Below, in pieces: positions 17,900 to 26,375 of a stretch of DNA of 48,652 nucleotides (positions are counted from its first letter, which is position 1; every line of letters begins with the position of its first letter). Source of the stretch: Thermomonas sp. (GTDB lineage Bacteria; Pseudomonadota; Gammaproteobacteria; Xanthomonadales; Xanthomonadaceae). Below the pieces are notes generated by a model. The model saw nothing but the letters and a program-made list of their open reading frames with translations, had not been told where the DNA came from and searched no databases. The DNA lies in contig NZ_JADZDS010000114.1 of assembly GCF_020850895.1 (NCBI RefSeq), forward strand, positions 1 through 48,652. The letters are read 5' to 3'. The translations under genes and the position numbers were made by a program.

Positions 17900-18485
17900 G
17901 AATGATCAGGGCGGGGGTCTGGCGGGCGGAAACGTCGGTTCGGGCAGTGTGGCTACCGGGCGCTCTTTCCAATCCCCAATCCCCAATCCCCAATCCCGTC
18001 TCACCCTCATCGCTGCCCTCGATCGCCACTACGCTATTGGCAAAGACGGTGCCTTGCCGTGGCATCTTCCGGATGATCTCAAGCGCTTCAAGACGCTGAC
18101 CTTGGGAAAGCCCATCCTGATGGGGCGCAAGACCGCGCAGTCGCTCGGGCGTGCCTTGCCGAAGCGGCGCAACCTGGTGCTGACCCGCAGCGGCCAGGTG
18201 CCGTTCGTGGGGATGCAGGCGGTGGCGTCGTTGGAACAAGCCTTGCTGCTTGCCGAAGGCGATGGCGGCGCACTGTGCGTGATCGGCGGTGGCGAGGTGT
18301 ATGCCTTGGCCTTGCCGATCACCACGCGCTTGCATCTCACCTGGGTGGACACGGTGGTCGAAGGCGCCGATGCCCATTTCCCCCGCCTTGCCCTGCACGA
18401 GTGGCGGGAAACATCGCGCGTCCTGCATCCGGCAGATGCCGCGCACGCCTTTGCCTTCGACTTCGTGGATTACGAGCGGCGCTGA
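17886..18485 (+). CDS. folA: Dihydrofolate reductase FolA with repeat-derived N-terminus
   Basis: FolA reduces dihydrofolate to tetrahydrofolate with NADPH, closing the cycle opened by ThyA. The enzyme proper begins at LTLIAALDRHYAIG and shows PWHLPDDLKRF with the catalytic acid, GKPILMGRKTAQSLG, LPKRRNLVLTR and VIGGGEVYALAL. The start is unusual. No ATG lies in frame near the conserved Leu; the available starts are GTG 17949 (178 residues) and GTG 17886 (199 residues). Either way the protein carries at least 17 extra residues, including QSPIPNPQSR, which are encoded by the CCAATCC heptamers. The 3' end overlaps the convergent apaH by 16 bases. Confidence 0.9.
   Translation: MIGDSNDQGGGLAGGNVGSGSVATGRSFQSPIPNPQSRLTLIAALDRHYAIGKDGALPWHLPDDLKRFKTLTLGKPILMGRKTAQSLGRALPKRRNLVLTRSGQVPFVGMQAVASLEQALLLAEGDGGALCVIGGGEVYALALPITTRLHLTWVDTVVEGADAHFPRLALHEWRETSRVLHPADAAHAFAFDFVDYERR
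17969..17996 (-). repeat. Four CCAATCC heptamers inside the folA 5' end
   Basis: Four exact units start at 17969, 17976, 17983 and 17990. Read on the other strand they are GGATTGG, a near copy of the thyA-side heptamer in opposite orientation, so the two arrays form an imperfect inverted repeat with about 70 bases between. They are in frame with folA and translated. Confidence 0.93.
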
Positions 18486-19396
18486 TCGTCGGCGTGGCGT
18501 GGGCCATCGTGGCGCTGGCCGCCTTGGGGTTGCGCAGGCCTGGGTTTGTGGTGTCGATGTTTCGGTATCGGCGCCGGTACGTCGCGGCCAGGGACCTGCA
18601 CCACGTTCAGACCATCGGCATCCAGCTGCAGGGCGGTCAACTTGCCGCTCCAGACCGCGCCGGTGTCGATGGCGTGGATGCCGTTGCCGATGAACAGGTT
18701 CAGCGCGCTCCAGTGACCGCAGACGATCTTGAGATCGCGCTGGGCATGGCCAGGGACGGCGTACCACGGGTACAGCCCCGGGGGCTGGCTGCCTGGCGGG
18801 CCTTTCTGCTCGAAGGCGACCCGCCCGCGCGGACTGCAATAGCGCATGCGGGTGAAGATGTTGATGATGGCGCGATCACGTTCGCTGCCTTGCAGGCGCG
18901 GCGACCATTCCGGGCCATCGCCATACATGCTCTTCAGCAGCTTCCGGTAGCCGTCACCACGCAGGCGCGCTTCCACTTCGCGCGCGTGTTTCTCCGCCAG
19001 TTGGGTGGTCCACTTCGGGGATAGGCCGGCGTGCACCATCATCCAGCCCAGACTGCGATCGACATGGCAGAGCGGGCGGCCGCGCAGCCAGGCCAGCAAT
19101 TCCTGGGCATCGGGGGCGAACAACACGCCCTGCAGATCCGGGTTGACGCGGCGTTGTTCGTCGGGCGTGCGTTCGGACACCGCCAGCAGGGACAGGTCAT
19201 GGTTGCCGAGCACGACGTGGCTGACTTCACGCAGCGAATGCACCAGGCGCAGGGTTTCGATCGACTGCCCGCCGCGGTTGACCAAATCGCCACAGAACCA
19301 CAGCCGGTCAACCGCCGGATCGAAGCGGATCTTCTCCAGCAGGCGCTGGGTCACGTCATGGCAACCCTGCAGGTCGCCGATTGCCCAGACGGCCAT
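18470..19396 (-). CDS. apaH: Symmetrical bis(5'-nucleosyl)-tetraphosphatase ApaH
   Basis: ApaH splits diadenosine tetraphosphate into two ADP and can remove Np4 caps from RNA. The 308 residues show the metallophosphatase signatures: AIGDLQGCH (GDxxG), FCGDLVNRGG, VLGNHDL (GNHD), MVHAGLSPKW and CGHWSALN, ending with DTGAVWSGKLTAL. E. coli ApaH has 280 residues. The extra C-terminal tail (from about residue 280) is rich in His, Arg, Pro and Gln, and its last codons are antisense to the end of folA. It is the last gene of the lptD-surA-pdxA-rsmA-apaG-apaH group, 13 bases after apaG. Confidence 0.96.
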   Translation of the reverse strand: MAVWAIGDLQGCHDVTQRLLEKIRFDPAVDRLWFCGDLVNRGGQSIETLRLVHSLREVSHVVLGNHDLSLLAVSERTPDEQRRVNPDLQGVLFAPDAQELLAWLRGRPLCHVDRSLGWMMVHAGLSPKWTTQLAEKHAREVEARLRGDGYRKLLKSMYGDGPEWSPRLQGSERDRAIINIFTRMRYCSPRGRVAFEQKGPPGSQPPGLYPWYAVPGHAQRDLKIVCGHWSALNLFIGNGIHAIDTGAVWSGKLTALQLDADGLNVVQVPGRDVPAPIPKHRHHKPRPAQPQGGQRHDGPRHADDQRRS

Positions 19397-19409
19397 CTGT
19401 CACCGTCCT

Positions 19410-19790
19410 TCAGTGCAACGTGCGCGGCACGGACAGGGTGAATGCGGGGATCGGCGTGGCGAAGCGGGTGCCGTCGTCGGCGAGCATGTCGTAACTGCCC
19501 TGCATGGTGCCGATGTCGGTTTCCAAGACCGCACCCGAGGTGTATTCGAAGCCCTCGCCCGGGCGCAGCCACGGCTGCTCGCCCACCACACCGTCGCCTT
19601 CGACTTCGCGGACTTGACCATTGCCGTCGGTGATCAACCAATACCGGCCCAGCAGCCGTGCCGGCACCGTGCCCCGGTTACGGATGCGAATGGTGTAGGC
19701 AAACATGTAGCGACGCTCTTCCGGAATCGATTGGTCGTCCAGATAGCGTGCATCGACATCAATGTCGAACTGGTATTCGTTGTCGCTCAT
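19410..19790 (-). CDS. apaG: ApaG (DUF525) protein
   Basis: A 126-residue protein of the ApaG/DUF525 family, which has a fibronectin-III-like fold. Visible family segments are [47 protein letters not shown] and MQGSYDM. In E. coli its gene sits, as here, between rsmA and apaH. The molecular role is uncertain; in gammaproteobacteria it has been tied to magnesium/cobalt sensitivity. A 56-base gap separates it from rsmA. Confidence 0.95.
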   Translation of the reverse strand: MSDNEYQFDIDVDARYLDDQSIPEERRYMFAYTIRIRNRGTVPARLLGRYWLITDGNGQVREVEGDGVVGEQPWLRPGEGFEYTSGAVLETDIGTMQGSYDMLADDGTRFATPIPAFTLSVPRTLH

Positions 19791-19846
19791 GCCGCCATTC
19801 TAGCGGTGGTATGCCTTGGTGCGACGATCCCGGATCGATGTCGTGT

Positions 19847-20656
19847 TCAGCTGTTGGCGAGCAAATTGGCGAGGCGTACGAATCCGGCCACCTCGACCTG
19901 CTCGGCGCGCGCATCCACACGCAGGCCGGCGGCCTCGATGACGGCCGCCTCGGCCACCCCGCCGAGCGCATTGCGCAAGGTCTTGCGGCGCTGGCCGAAG
20001 GCGGCGCGGACGACGGCGGCAAAGGTCCCGCGGTTGCGCACCTCGATGCGTTCAGGCGGAAAGGGCAGCATCCGCACCACGGCAGAATCCACCTTCGGTG
20101 CCGGCCGGAACGCGCCCGGCGGCACCACGAACAGCGGGGTCACCGTGCAATACGCCTGCAGCATCACGCTGAGGCGGCCATAGACCTTGCTGCCGGGGCC
20201 GGCGGCCATGCGTTCCACCACTTCCTTCTGCAGCATGAAGTGCATGTCGCGGATCACCGCGGCGTGGTCGAGGGCATGGAACAGGATCGGCGAGCTGAGG
20301 TTGTAGGGCAGGTTGCCGGCGAGCCGGATCGTCCCGTGCGCATCGCCACTGGCCGCAGCCAGCGCCGTGAAATCCACGCCAAGGACATCGCCTTCGATCA
20401 GCTGCAGGCGGCCATGTTCGCGCGCAGCGGCTTGCAGCGGGGCATGCAGGTCGCGGTCGAACTCGATCGCGGTCAACGCGCCGTGGCGACGCAGCAGCGG
20501 GAAGGTCAACGCGCCCTGGCCGGGGCCAATCTCGACCAGCGCGTCACCCGGCTGCGGATTGATCGCCCGCACGATCTTGTCGATCACGCCGTGATCGTGG
20601 AGGAAGTTCTGGCCGAGGTGCTTCTTGGCCTCGCGAGAGAATTCCGGCGTGCTCAT
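19847..20656 (-). CDS. rsmA: 16S rRNA dimethyladenosine transferase RsmA (KsgA)
   Basis: RsmA dimethylates A1518 and A1519 in the 3' hairpin of 16S rRNA late in small-subunit assembly. The 269-residue protein shows KKHLGQNFLHD at the N-terminus, the S-adenosylmethionine site VEIGPGQGALT, the catalytic NLPYNLSSPIL motif and the C-terminal segment FGQRRKTLRNAL. ATG 20656 is chosen because it gives the conserved N-terminus and overlaps the pdxA stop by one base (TGATG); the frame is open far upstream only because it shadows pdxA. Confidence 0.97.
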   Translation of the reverse strand: MSTPEFSREAKKHLGQNFLHDHGVIDKIVRAINPQPGDALVEIGPGQGALTFPLLRRHGALTAIEFDRDLHAPLQAAAREHGRLQLIEGDVLGVDFTALAAASGDAHGTIRLAGNLPYNLSSPILFHALDHAAVIRDMHFMLQKEVVERMAAGPGSKVYGRLSVMLQAYCTVTPLFVVPPGAFRPAPKVDSAVVRMLPFPPERIEVRNRGTFAAVVRAAFGQRRKTLRNALGGVAEAAVIEAAGLRVDARAEQVEVAGFVRLANLLANS

Positions 20657-21630
20657 CAGGCAAGGCTGCCGCGACGGGCCAACCGGGTGCAGGTGTCGAT
20701 GGCGGCAAACAGCGAGGACGGATCGGCTTGCCCGGTCCCGGCCAAGTCCAGCGCGGTCCCATGGTCCACCGCCACCCGCGGATAGGGCAGGCCGAGGCTG
20801 ATGTTCACCGCATGGGCGAAATCGGTGTGCTTGAGCACCGGCAGGCCTTGGTCGTGGTACATCGCCAGCACCGCGTCGAAGCCGCGCAGCTTCTCGGGCA
20901 GGAAGGCGGTGTCGGCGGGCAGCGGTCCGACCAGTCGCAGGCCCTCGCCGCGCAGGCGCGCGAGCGTCGGGATGAGGATGTCCCGCTCCTCGCACCCGAG
21001 CAGCCCGTCTTCGCCGGCGTGCGGATTCAGGCCAAGCACGGCGATCAGCGGCTCGCGGATCGCAAACTGCGTGCGTAGCGCACGGTCGACGATGCGCAGC
21101 GTTCGGGTCAGGGCAGCGGGCGTGATGCGGTCGGCGACCTCGCGCAGCGGAATGTGCACGGTCTGCAGGGCCACGCGCATGGCGGGGTTGGCCAGCATCA
21201 TCACCACCTCGCAACCCGCGTGCGACGCCAGCAGGCCGGTGGTGCCGGTGTAGGCAATGCCGCCGGCATTGATCGCGGCCTTGTGGATCGGGCCCGTCAC
21301 CATGCCGTCGAGGTGACCGTCGAGGCAGGCTTGGGCCGCTGCTGTCAGGCTGGCGATGATGCTGGCGGCATTGGCCGGATCAGGCGTGCCGAAAGTCGAG
21401 TCAACCGGCAGTGTGCACTCGACGATTTCCAGACTGCGCGGGTCGAGCGGTGCAGAACCGCGGGCGTGCAAAAACAGCGGCAGATCAACCGCCGCGGCTG
21501 CGCGTCGTAGCGTGGCGGCGTCGCCGTGGATGACGAGATCGGCGTCCCAGCTGCGTTGTGCCGCCCGCACCACCAGCTCGGGACCTATCCCCGCCGGTTC
21601 GCCCGGGACCAGCGCCAGCCGTGGTCGCAT
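20656..21630 (-). CDS. pdxA: 4-hydroxythreonine-4-phosphate dehydrogenase PdxA
   Basis: PdxA oxidises 4-phosphohydroxy-L-threonine with NAD in pyridoxal 5'-phosphate synthesis. The 324 residues show LVPGEPAGIGPEL at the N-terminus, VTGPIHKAAIN, the metal-binding His segments SHAGCEVVMM and GLNPHAGEDGLLG, and AMYHDQGLPVLKH, followed by NISLGLPYPRVAVDHGTA, typical of the family. Five bases separate it from surA and one base overlaps rsmA. The enzyme supplies the cofactor used by BioA, also encoded in this window; that link is metabolic, not operonic. Confidence 0.97.
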   Translation of the reverse strand: MRPRLALVPGEPAGIGPELVVRAAQRSWDADLVIHGDAATLRRAAAAVDLPLFLHARGSAPLDPRSLEIVECTLPVDSTFGTPDPANAASIIASLTAAAQACLDGHLDGMVTGPIHKAAINAGGIAYTGTTGLLASHAGCEVVMMLANPAMRVALQTVHIPLREVADRITPAALTRTLRIVDRALRTQFAIREPLIAVLGLNPHAGEDGLLGCEERDILIPTLARLRGEGLRLVGPLPADTAFLPEKLRGFDAVLAMYHDQGLPVLKHTDFAHAVNISLGLPYPRVAVDHGTALDLAGTGQADPSSLFAAIDTCTRLARRGSLA

Positions 21631-21635
21631 TGGGA

Positions 21636-23057
21636 TCAGAAAAGGATGCGGCTTCCTTCCCGGCGCGTTTCGACGGGCGTGACCCTGTGGCGTTCCTCGG
21701 GCGTTTCCTGCAATTCGGGGCGGGTGGAACGGCCTTGGGCATCGCGAATGTCGACATAGGCTTCGCTGCGCAATTCATGCAGGTAGCGATCCCATTCCTC
21801 TTCCAGCTTGCGGCGGCCGATGGTTTCGCGGATCTGGCCGCGCTGGCTCTCGTTGCCGGCGGCAATCTCGCGGGAGCCCTGTCGCTGCACGATGACCCAA
21901 CCTTCGTCGGTTCGGAACGGGGCGGATGTCTGGCCATCGGCAAGGGCAGCAACCTGCATGCCGAGCGTGGCACTTTGCGCATCAGCCGAGAACCAACCCA
22001 AGTCGCCACCGCGCGTGCGGGAGGCCTGGTCGTCGGAATTCTCCCGTGCCAGCTTGCCGAAATCGTCGCCGCCGGCCAGTCGGGCTGCCAGCGCGTCGAT
22101 CTTTGCCTTTGCATCGGCATCACTGGTGCTGGCATCCACCTTCACCAAGATCTGGCGGGCAGAGAACTGGGTCACCATTTCTCCCGCAGCAGGGGCTTGG
22201 TCGCGGGTGTCGACCAACTGCAACAGCTGGAATCCGCTGGGCCCACGGACCGGCCCGATGATCTGGCCGGGCTGCATCTGCTGGATGGTGCTGGCGAATG
22301 CGGGCGGGATCTCGTTGGCGCTGCGCCAGCCGAGGTCACCACCTTCTAGCGCATTGGGGCTGTTTGAATAGCGAACGGCGGCGGCTGCGAAGGTGATCTG
22401 GCCACGATCGATTTGATTCTTGATGTCCTCGATTTTCTTGACGGCCGCCTGCACCTGTTCCGGACTGGCGTTGTCCGGGGTGTTGATCAGGATATGGGCA
22501 AGGTGGAATTGGTGGATGCTCGTGCTGGCGGCAGTGGCCAGCGCGGCGTCCACCTCGGCTTCGCTCACGTTGATGCGGTTCTGGGCGAAACTCTGGCGCA
22601 ATTTCTGGCTAATGATTTCATCGCGCAGGTTGGCACGGAAATCGGCCATCGAGGATCCATCCTTCGCGAGCCGCTCACGCAGTTGGTCCGGGGTCATGTT
22701 GTTCTGCTGCGCGATGCCGTTCACGGCGTTGTCGATGTCGGCATCGGTGGCCGTAATGCCGCCACTGATGGCTCGCTCGAGTTCGAGCCGCTGCAGGATC
22801 AGGCGTTCGAGGACCTGTTGCTCCAGCATGGCGGGTGGCGGCAGGATGTTCGGACGGTCGGCGTATTGGGCGCGGACGTTGGCCACGGCGCGGTCCAGGT
22901 CGCTGCGCAGGATCACGTCCTCATTGACCACCGCGGCGATGCTTTCCACCGGTTGGGGCGCAGCTTGTTGCGCCGTGGCGGTACCGGCCAGCAGCAGGGC
23001 CAATGACAGGGAAAGGGCGAGGAGGCGCGGCAGGCGCGGGCGAATGGTGGGCATCAT
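21636..23057 (-). CDS. surA: Periplasmic chaperone and peptidyl-prolyl isomerase SurA
   Basis: SurA escorts unfolded outer-membrane proteins across the periplasm to the Bam machinery. The 473 residues start with a signal peptide (RLLALSLSLALLLAGTATAQ), followed by the N-terminal chaperone domain (ESIAAVVNEDVILRSDLD), two parvulin domains (around HLAHILINTPDNAS and FSARQILVKV, each with EGGDLGW- or RGGDLGW-type ends) and a C-terminal helix. Its start overlaps the lptD stop by four bases. LptD is itself a major SurA client, so the coupling makes functional sense. Confidence 0.96.
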   Translation of the reverse strand: MMPTIRPRLPRLLALSLSLALLLAGTATAQQAAPQPVESIAAVVNEDVILRSDLDRAVANVRAQYADRPNILPPPAMLEQQVLERLILQRLELERAISGGITATDADIDNAVNGIAQQNNMTPDQLRERLAKDGSSMADFRANLRDEIISQKLRQSFAQNRINVSEAEVDAALATAASTSIHQFHLAHILINTPDNASPEQVQAAVKKIEDIKNQIDRGQITFAAAAVRYSNSPNALEGGDLGWRSANEIPPAFASTIQQMQPGQIIGPVRGPSGFQLLQLVDTRDQAPAAGEMVTQFSARQILVKVDASTSDADAKAKIDALAARLAGGDDFGKLARENSDDQASRTRGGDLGWFSADAQSATLGMQVAALADGQTSAPFRTDEGWVIVQRQGSREIAAGNESQRGQIRETIGRRKLEEEWDRYLHELRSEAYVDIRDAQGRSTRPELQETPEERHRVTPVETRREGSRILF

Positions 23058-25372
23058 GGGCGAATGCTGTCTTGGTCCGGCGAGGGTGGCTGGCCAGTCG
23101 CGGCTTGCGGCGGGACCAGGTAAAGATCATCGCGATTGTAGCCGAGGATGGCGCGGCGCAAGGTGCTGCGGGTGTCTTGGCCGGCTCCGCCAAGCCCCTT
23201 GAGTTCGAATTCCAGCATCAGGGTATTGTCCAGCCGGCCATCGCGGTTGCGCATGTATCGGCGGGCAACCAGACGGACCGCGATGCAGCAACTGTCCCAC
23301 TGCACGCCAGCCAGGCCTTCCAGCGTCTTGCGTTCACGCAGTGAGTAGTAATGGCGCCCGACCAAGCTCCAGCTGGCATTGACCGGGTACAGGAAGGAAA
23401 AATCGACCTGTTCCAGCAAAGCCCTGCGGTAGCGGTAGTTCAGGTTGATCACGCCTTCGCCCGGGAACATGTAGCGGGCGCGCAGGCTGGCGAGGTCGGT
23501 GCGGCGGAACTTGGGATCGCGTTGGTAGGACGCACCCAGGGTCCAGCGGTCGGTGGGGGCGTAGTTGATGTCAGCCACCCAGGCCGAACGGTCCTGCTGG
23601 GTGATTGGTTCCCCGGGCAGGTGCACGCGCGAATCACGGAAATAGCGGATCTGGCCGAGGCTGGCCGAGAAACGCTCGCGGCCGTCCGATTCACGGATCA
23701 TGCGGGTGCTCACCGCCAGCGTGAGTTGGTCGGCGTCGGCCTGTCGATCGGCACCGGAATAGCGGTTGTCACGGAACATCTGCGGCCAGCCGAAGGTCAG
23801 CGGCTGGGTGTCGAAGATCGGCATGTCATCCTGGTTGGCGTAGGGCACGTTCAGGTAAAATAACCGCGGCTCGATCGTCTGCAGGTAGTCCTTGCCCTTG
23901 TACTGGACCTGGCGGTCGAAGAACAGGCCGGCATCGACGCTGAAGATCGATTGCCCGCGCGAGGGCGAGGCGCTGCCCAGGATCTGGGCCAGCGCTGGGC
24001 CCAGCGAATAGCTGGTCTGCCGGAAGGCCAGCGTTGGTCGCACGAACCAGGCGTTGCCTTCGAACGACGCGGCGATCCATGGCTTGATGTCGAGGCGGGA
24101 TCCCGCTGGGAAGACGGAGTGGCGGAAACGCACTGCCTCGGCGTCGATCCCGAAACTCACCGGGCCTGCCCCCAGTGGATACTCCCAATGTGCCGCGGCG
24201 CGCGGCATCCGGTCGTAGGGCAGGATCCAGTCGTTGAGGGTGTAGTCCGCCAGTTGCCAGTGGTCGGCGCTGAGTTGGACGTTCCAGTTGCTGCCGCGAC
24301 CGTAGAGGCCAATGGAGCTGTAGGCGGTGGATTGCGAGAGTCCGTCGATGCTGTTGGTGAAGTCCTCGAAGTAGCGTGGGTCGCTGATCCAATTGACGCT
24401 GGCCCTCGCCTGCCAATGCTCGCCAAAATCCTGCAGGGCGTTGTAATGCACGCGCCAGCGGTCGCGATTGCGCAGGTCGTCGTTCGGCATCCACAGTGCG
24501 CCAAGGGTGCCGCTGCCGTGCTCGTTCAAGTAGCGGAACTCGGCACCCAGCAAGACGCCGCGGCGGCTCATGAATCTGGGATTGAGGGTCAGGTCGTAGT
24601 TCGGGGCCAGATTGATGTAGATCGGCTGTCGCCAATCGAAACCGTTGCGACCGGAGTTGGAGATCGACGGGTACAGCAAGCCGCTGCGACGGCGATCATC
24701 GGTTGGGAACATCAGCCAGGGCAGGTAAAGCACGGGCACGTTGCCCAGCTTCAGGCTGGCGCCATGCGCCACCGCCATTCCGGTTTTCTGGTCGATGTCG
24801 ATCCGCCGCGCGCTCAATTCCCAATGCCGTGACTCCGGCGCGCAAGTCGAGTACGTGGCGCCATACAGGCTGCCGTTGTCCCCGACCATGCTGGCGCTCT
24901 TGGCGGTGCCGTTGCCGCGGCGCGAGAGCAACTGGTAACGGATGTCTTCCAGGGTATGCGACTCGGTGTTCTGGTTGCCTTCGGCATGGTCGGCGCGCAG
25001 TCGCATCCCCGGTGCCTGGTAGCGGATGTTTCCTTCCGCGGTGTAGCGACCCTGGGCCTGATCGTAGGTGATCTGGTCTGCTCCGAGGAACTGCGCGCCG
25101 TTGCGCATGGTCACGTTGCCACGGAAGATCGGATTGGCGTCGGTTCCGGAGAGTTGGTCGCCTTCGATGTCGGTGGGCTGGTTCTTGCCATCGATGGCCA
25201 CCCCTTCCGGAACCTGCGTGACTTCAGGGAATGCAGGGATCACGTCCTGGATGGGGCACAGGCCCCAATTCTGTGGAAAGTCGTCGCCGGCGTGCGCCTG
25301 CAGCGAGGATGCGATCAACAGGGGCAGGGCAAGAAGGCGCGGGATTGGGCGCACGGGCGGGTTCACAGGCAA
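23054..25372 (-). CDS. lptD: LPS-assembly outer-membrane protein LptD
   Basis: LptD, plugged by LptE, inserts lipopolysaccharide into the outer leaflet of the outer membrane. The 772-residue protein has a signal peptide (LLALPLLIASSLQAHA), an N-terminal OstA-like beta-jellyroll (FRGNVTMRNGAQFLGADQI) and a long beta-barrel region. The four Cys residues for the non-consecutive disulfides are present: C39, C177 and the adjacent pair C695-C696 (WDSCCIAVRLV). It heads the surA-pdxA-rsmA-apaG-apaH group. The start at 25372 gives a normal signal sequence. Length is close to E. coli LptD (784). Confidence 0.96.
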   Translation of the reverse strand: MPVNPPVRPIPRLLALPLLIASSLQAHAGDDFPQNWGLCPIQDVIPAFPEVTQVPEGVAIDGKNQPTDIEGDQLSGTDANPIFRGNVTMRNGAQFLGADQITYDQAQGRYTAEGNIRYQAPGMRLRADHAEGNQNTESHTLEDIRYQLLSRRGNGTAKSASMVGDNGSLYGATYSTCAPESRHWELSARRIDIDQKTGMAVAHGASLKLGNVPVLYLPWLMFPTDDRRRSGLLYPSISNSGRNGFDWRQPIYINLAPNYDLTLNPRFMSRRGVLLGAEFRYLNEHGSGTLGALWMPNDDLRNRDRWRVHYNALQDFGEHWQARASVNWISDPRYFEDFTNSIDGLSQSTAYSSIGLYGRGSNWNVQLSADHWQLADYTLNDWILPYDRMPRAAAHWEYPLGAGPVSFGIDAEAVRFRHSVFPAGSRLDIKPWIAASFEGNAWFVRPTLAFRQTSYSLGPALAQILGSASPSRGQSIFSVDAGLFFDRQVQYKGKDYLQTIEPRLFYLNVPYANQDDMPIFDTQPLTFGWPQMFRDNRYSGADRQADADQLTLAVSTRMIRESDGRERFSASLGQIRYFRDSRVHLPGEPITQQDRSAWVADINYAPTDRWTLGASYQRDPKFRRTDLASLRARYMFPGEGVINLNYRYRRALLEQVDFSFLYPVNASWSLVGRHYYSLRERKTLEGLAGVQWDSCCIAVRLVARRYMRNRDGRLDNTLMLEFELKGLGGAGQDTRSTLRRAILGYNRDDLYLVPPQAATGQPPSPDQDSIRP

Positions 25373-25430
25373 ATCAGGCGGCTAGCTTGCCGGAAGCGAG
25401 GCGTGGCGGCAAACCCCGGTGGCGTTCCGT

Positions 25431-26375
25431 TCAGCGTGGCTGGCGTGGCGGTTCGAGCAGGGCATCGACATGGACCACGCTGCATTCGGCGAGCGCCTGC
25501 AGGTCGTAACCGCCTTCCAGCATGGACACGATCCGGCCATGGGCATGTCGATCGGCGATGGCCGCGAGTTCACGGGTGAGCCAGCCGAAATCGCCGGCCT
25601 CGAGCTGCAATCCGGCCAAGGGGTCATTGCGATGGGCATCGAAGCCGGCGGAGATCAGCAGCAGTTCGGGTGCAAAGGCATCAAGTGCCGGCAACAGGCG
25701 GGACCGCCAGACGGAACGGAAGGCCGTGCCATCGGCACCCGGCGGCAGCATCACGTTGAACACATTGCCGCAGCCGGTCTCGCGCTCGTCCCCGGTGCCG
25801 GGATACAGCGGAGCCTGATGGCTACTGGCGTACAGCACCTGCGGGTCGTGTTCGAAAATCGCCTGCGTGCCATTGCCGTGGTGGACGTCGAAATCGACGA
25901 TGGCAACGCGTTTCAGCCCGTGGACATCGATGGCGTGGCGTGCCGCCACCGCGACATTGTTGAACAGGCAGAATCCCATCGCGGTGTCGGCGGTTGCGTG
26001 GTGGCCGGGTGGGCGCACCGCGCAGAACGCACGGAGTGCGCCACCGCCAACGATGGCATCCACCGCTGCGATACCGGCACCGGCAGCGCGCAAGGCCGCT
26101 TCGGCCGAGCCGGGGGAAGCCACGGTGTCTGGATCCAGTCCGACCAGGCCCTCCGGGATCGGCGCGAGGACCACATCCACCAACGAGGCCGCGTGGACGC
26201 GCTGGAGCTTGCTGCGGTCGGCGCGTGGCGCCTCCTTCCAGATCAGGTCGGGGAAGGCTGTGCGTAGCGCGGTGAGCACCGCGGCCAAGCGCTCGGGTCG
26301 CTCGGGATGGCCGGGGCCGGTTGCGTGCCCAAGGCAGGCCGGATGGGTGAAGGCGTGCAGCGTCGCAGTGCTCAC
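25431..26375 (-). CDS. Histone-deacetylase-fold amidohydrolase
   Basis: A zinc-dependent deacetylase of the arginase/HDAC superfamily (314 residues). Key parts: GHPERPERL, the His pair in RPPGHHA, the metal ligands in DFDVHHGNGTQ, and SAGFDAHRNDPLAG; a Tyr-containing GGYDL segment follows. Bacterial relatives deacetylate acetylpolyamines or other small amides. The GTG at 26375 is preferred because it overlaps the stop of the adenosyltransferase gene (GTGA); an ATG 36 bases upstream would give a 40-base overlap and a tail unlike the family. Its place downstream of a cobalamin gene does not reveal its substrate. Confidence 0.88.
   Translation of the reverse strand: MSTATLHAFTHPACLGHATGPGHPERPERLAAVLTALRTAFPDLIWKEAPRADRSKLQRVHAASLVDVVLAPIPEGLVGLDPDTVASPGSAEAALRAAGAGIAAVDAIVGGGALRAFCAVRPPGHHATADTAMGFCLFNNVAVAARHAIDVHGLKRVAIVDFDVHHGNGTQAIFEHDPQVLYASSHQAPLYPGTGDERETGCGNVFNVMLPPGADGTAFRSVWRSRLLPALDAFAPELLLISAGFDAHRNDPLAGLQLEAGDFGWLTRELAAIADRHAHGRIVSMLEGGYDLQALAECSVVHVDALLEPPRQPR

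Noticed and set aside
17835-17996. CRISPR-like array
   Set aside because: Seven-base units without spacers; not a CRISPR. The 30-bp units at 1-180 also lack spacers and are coding.
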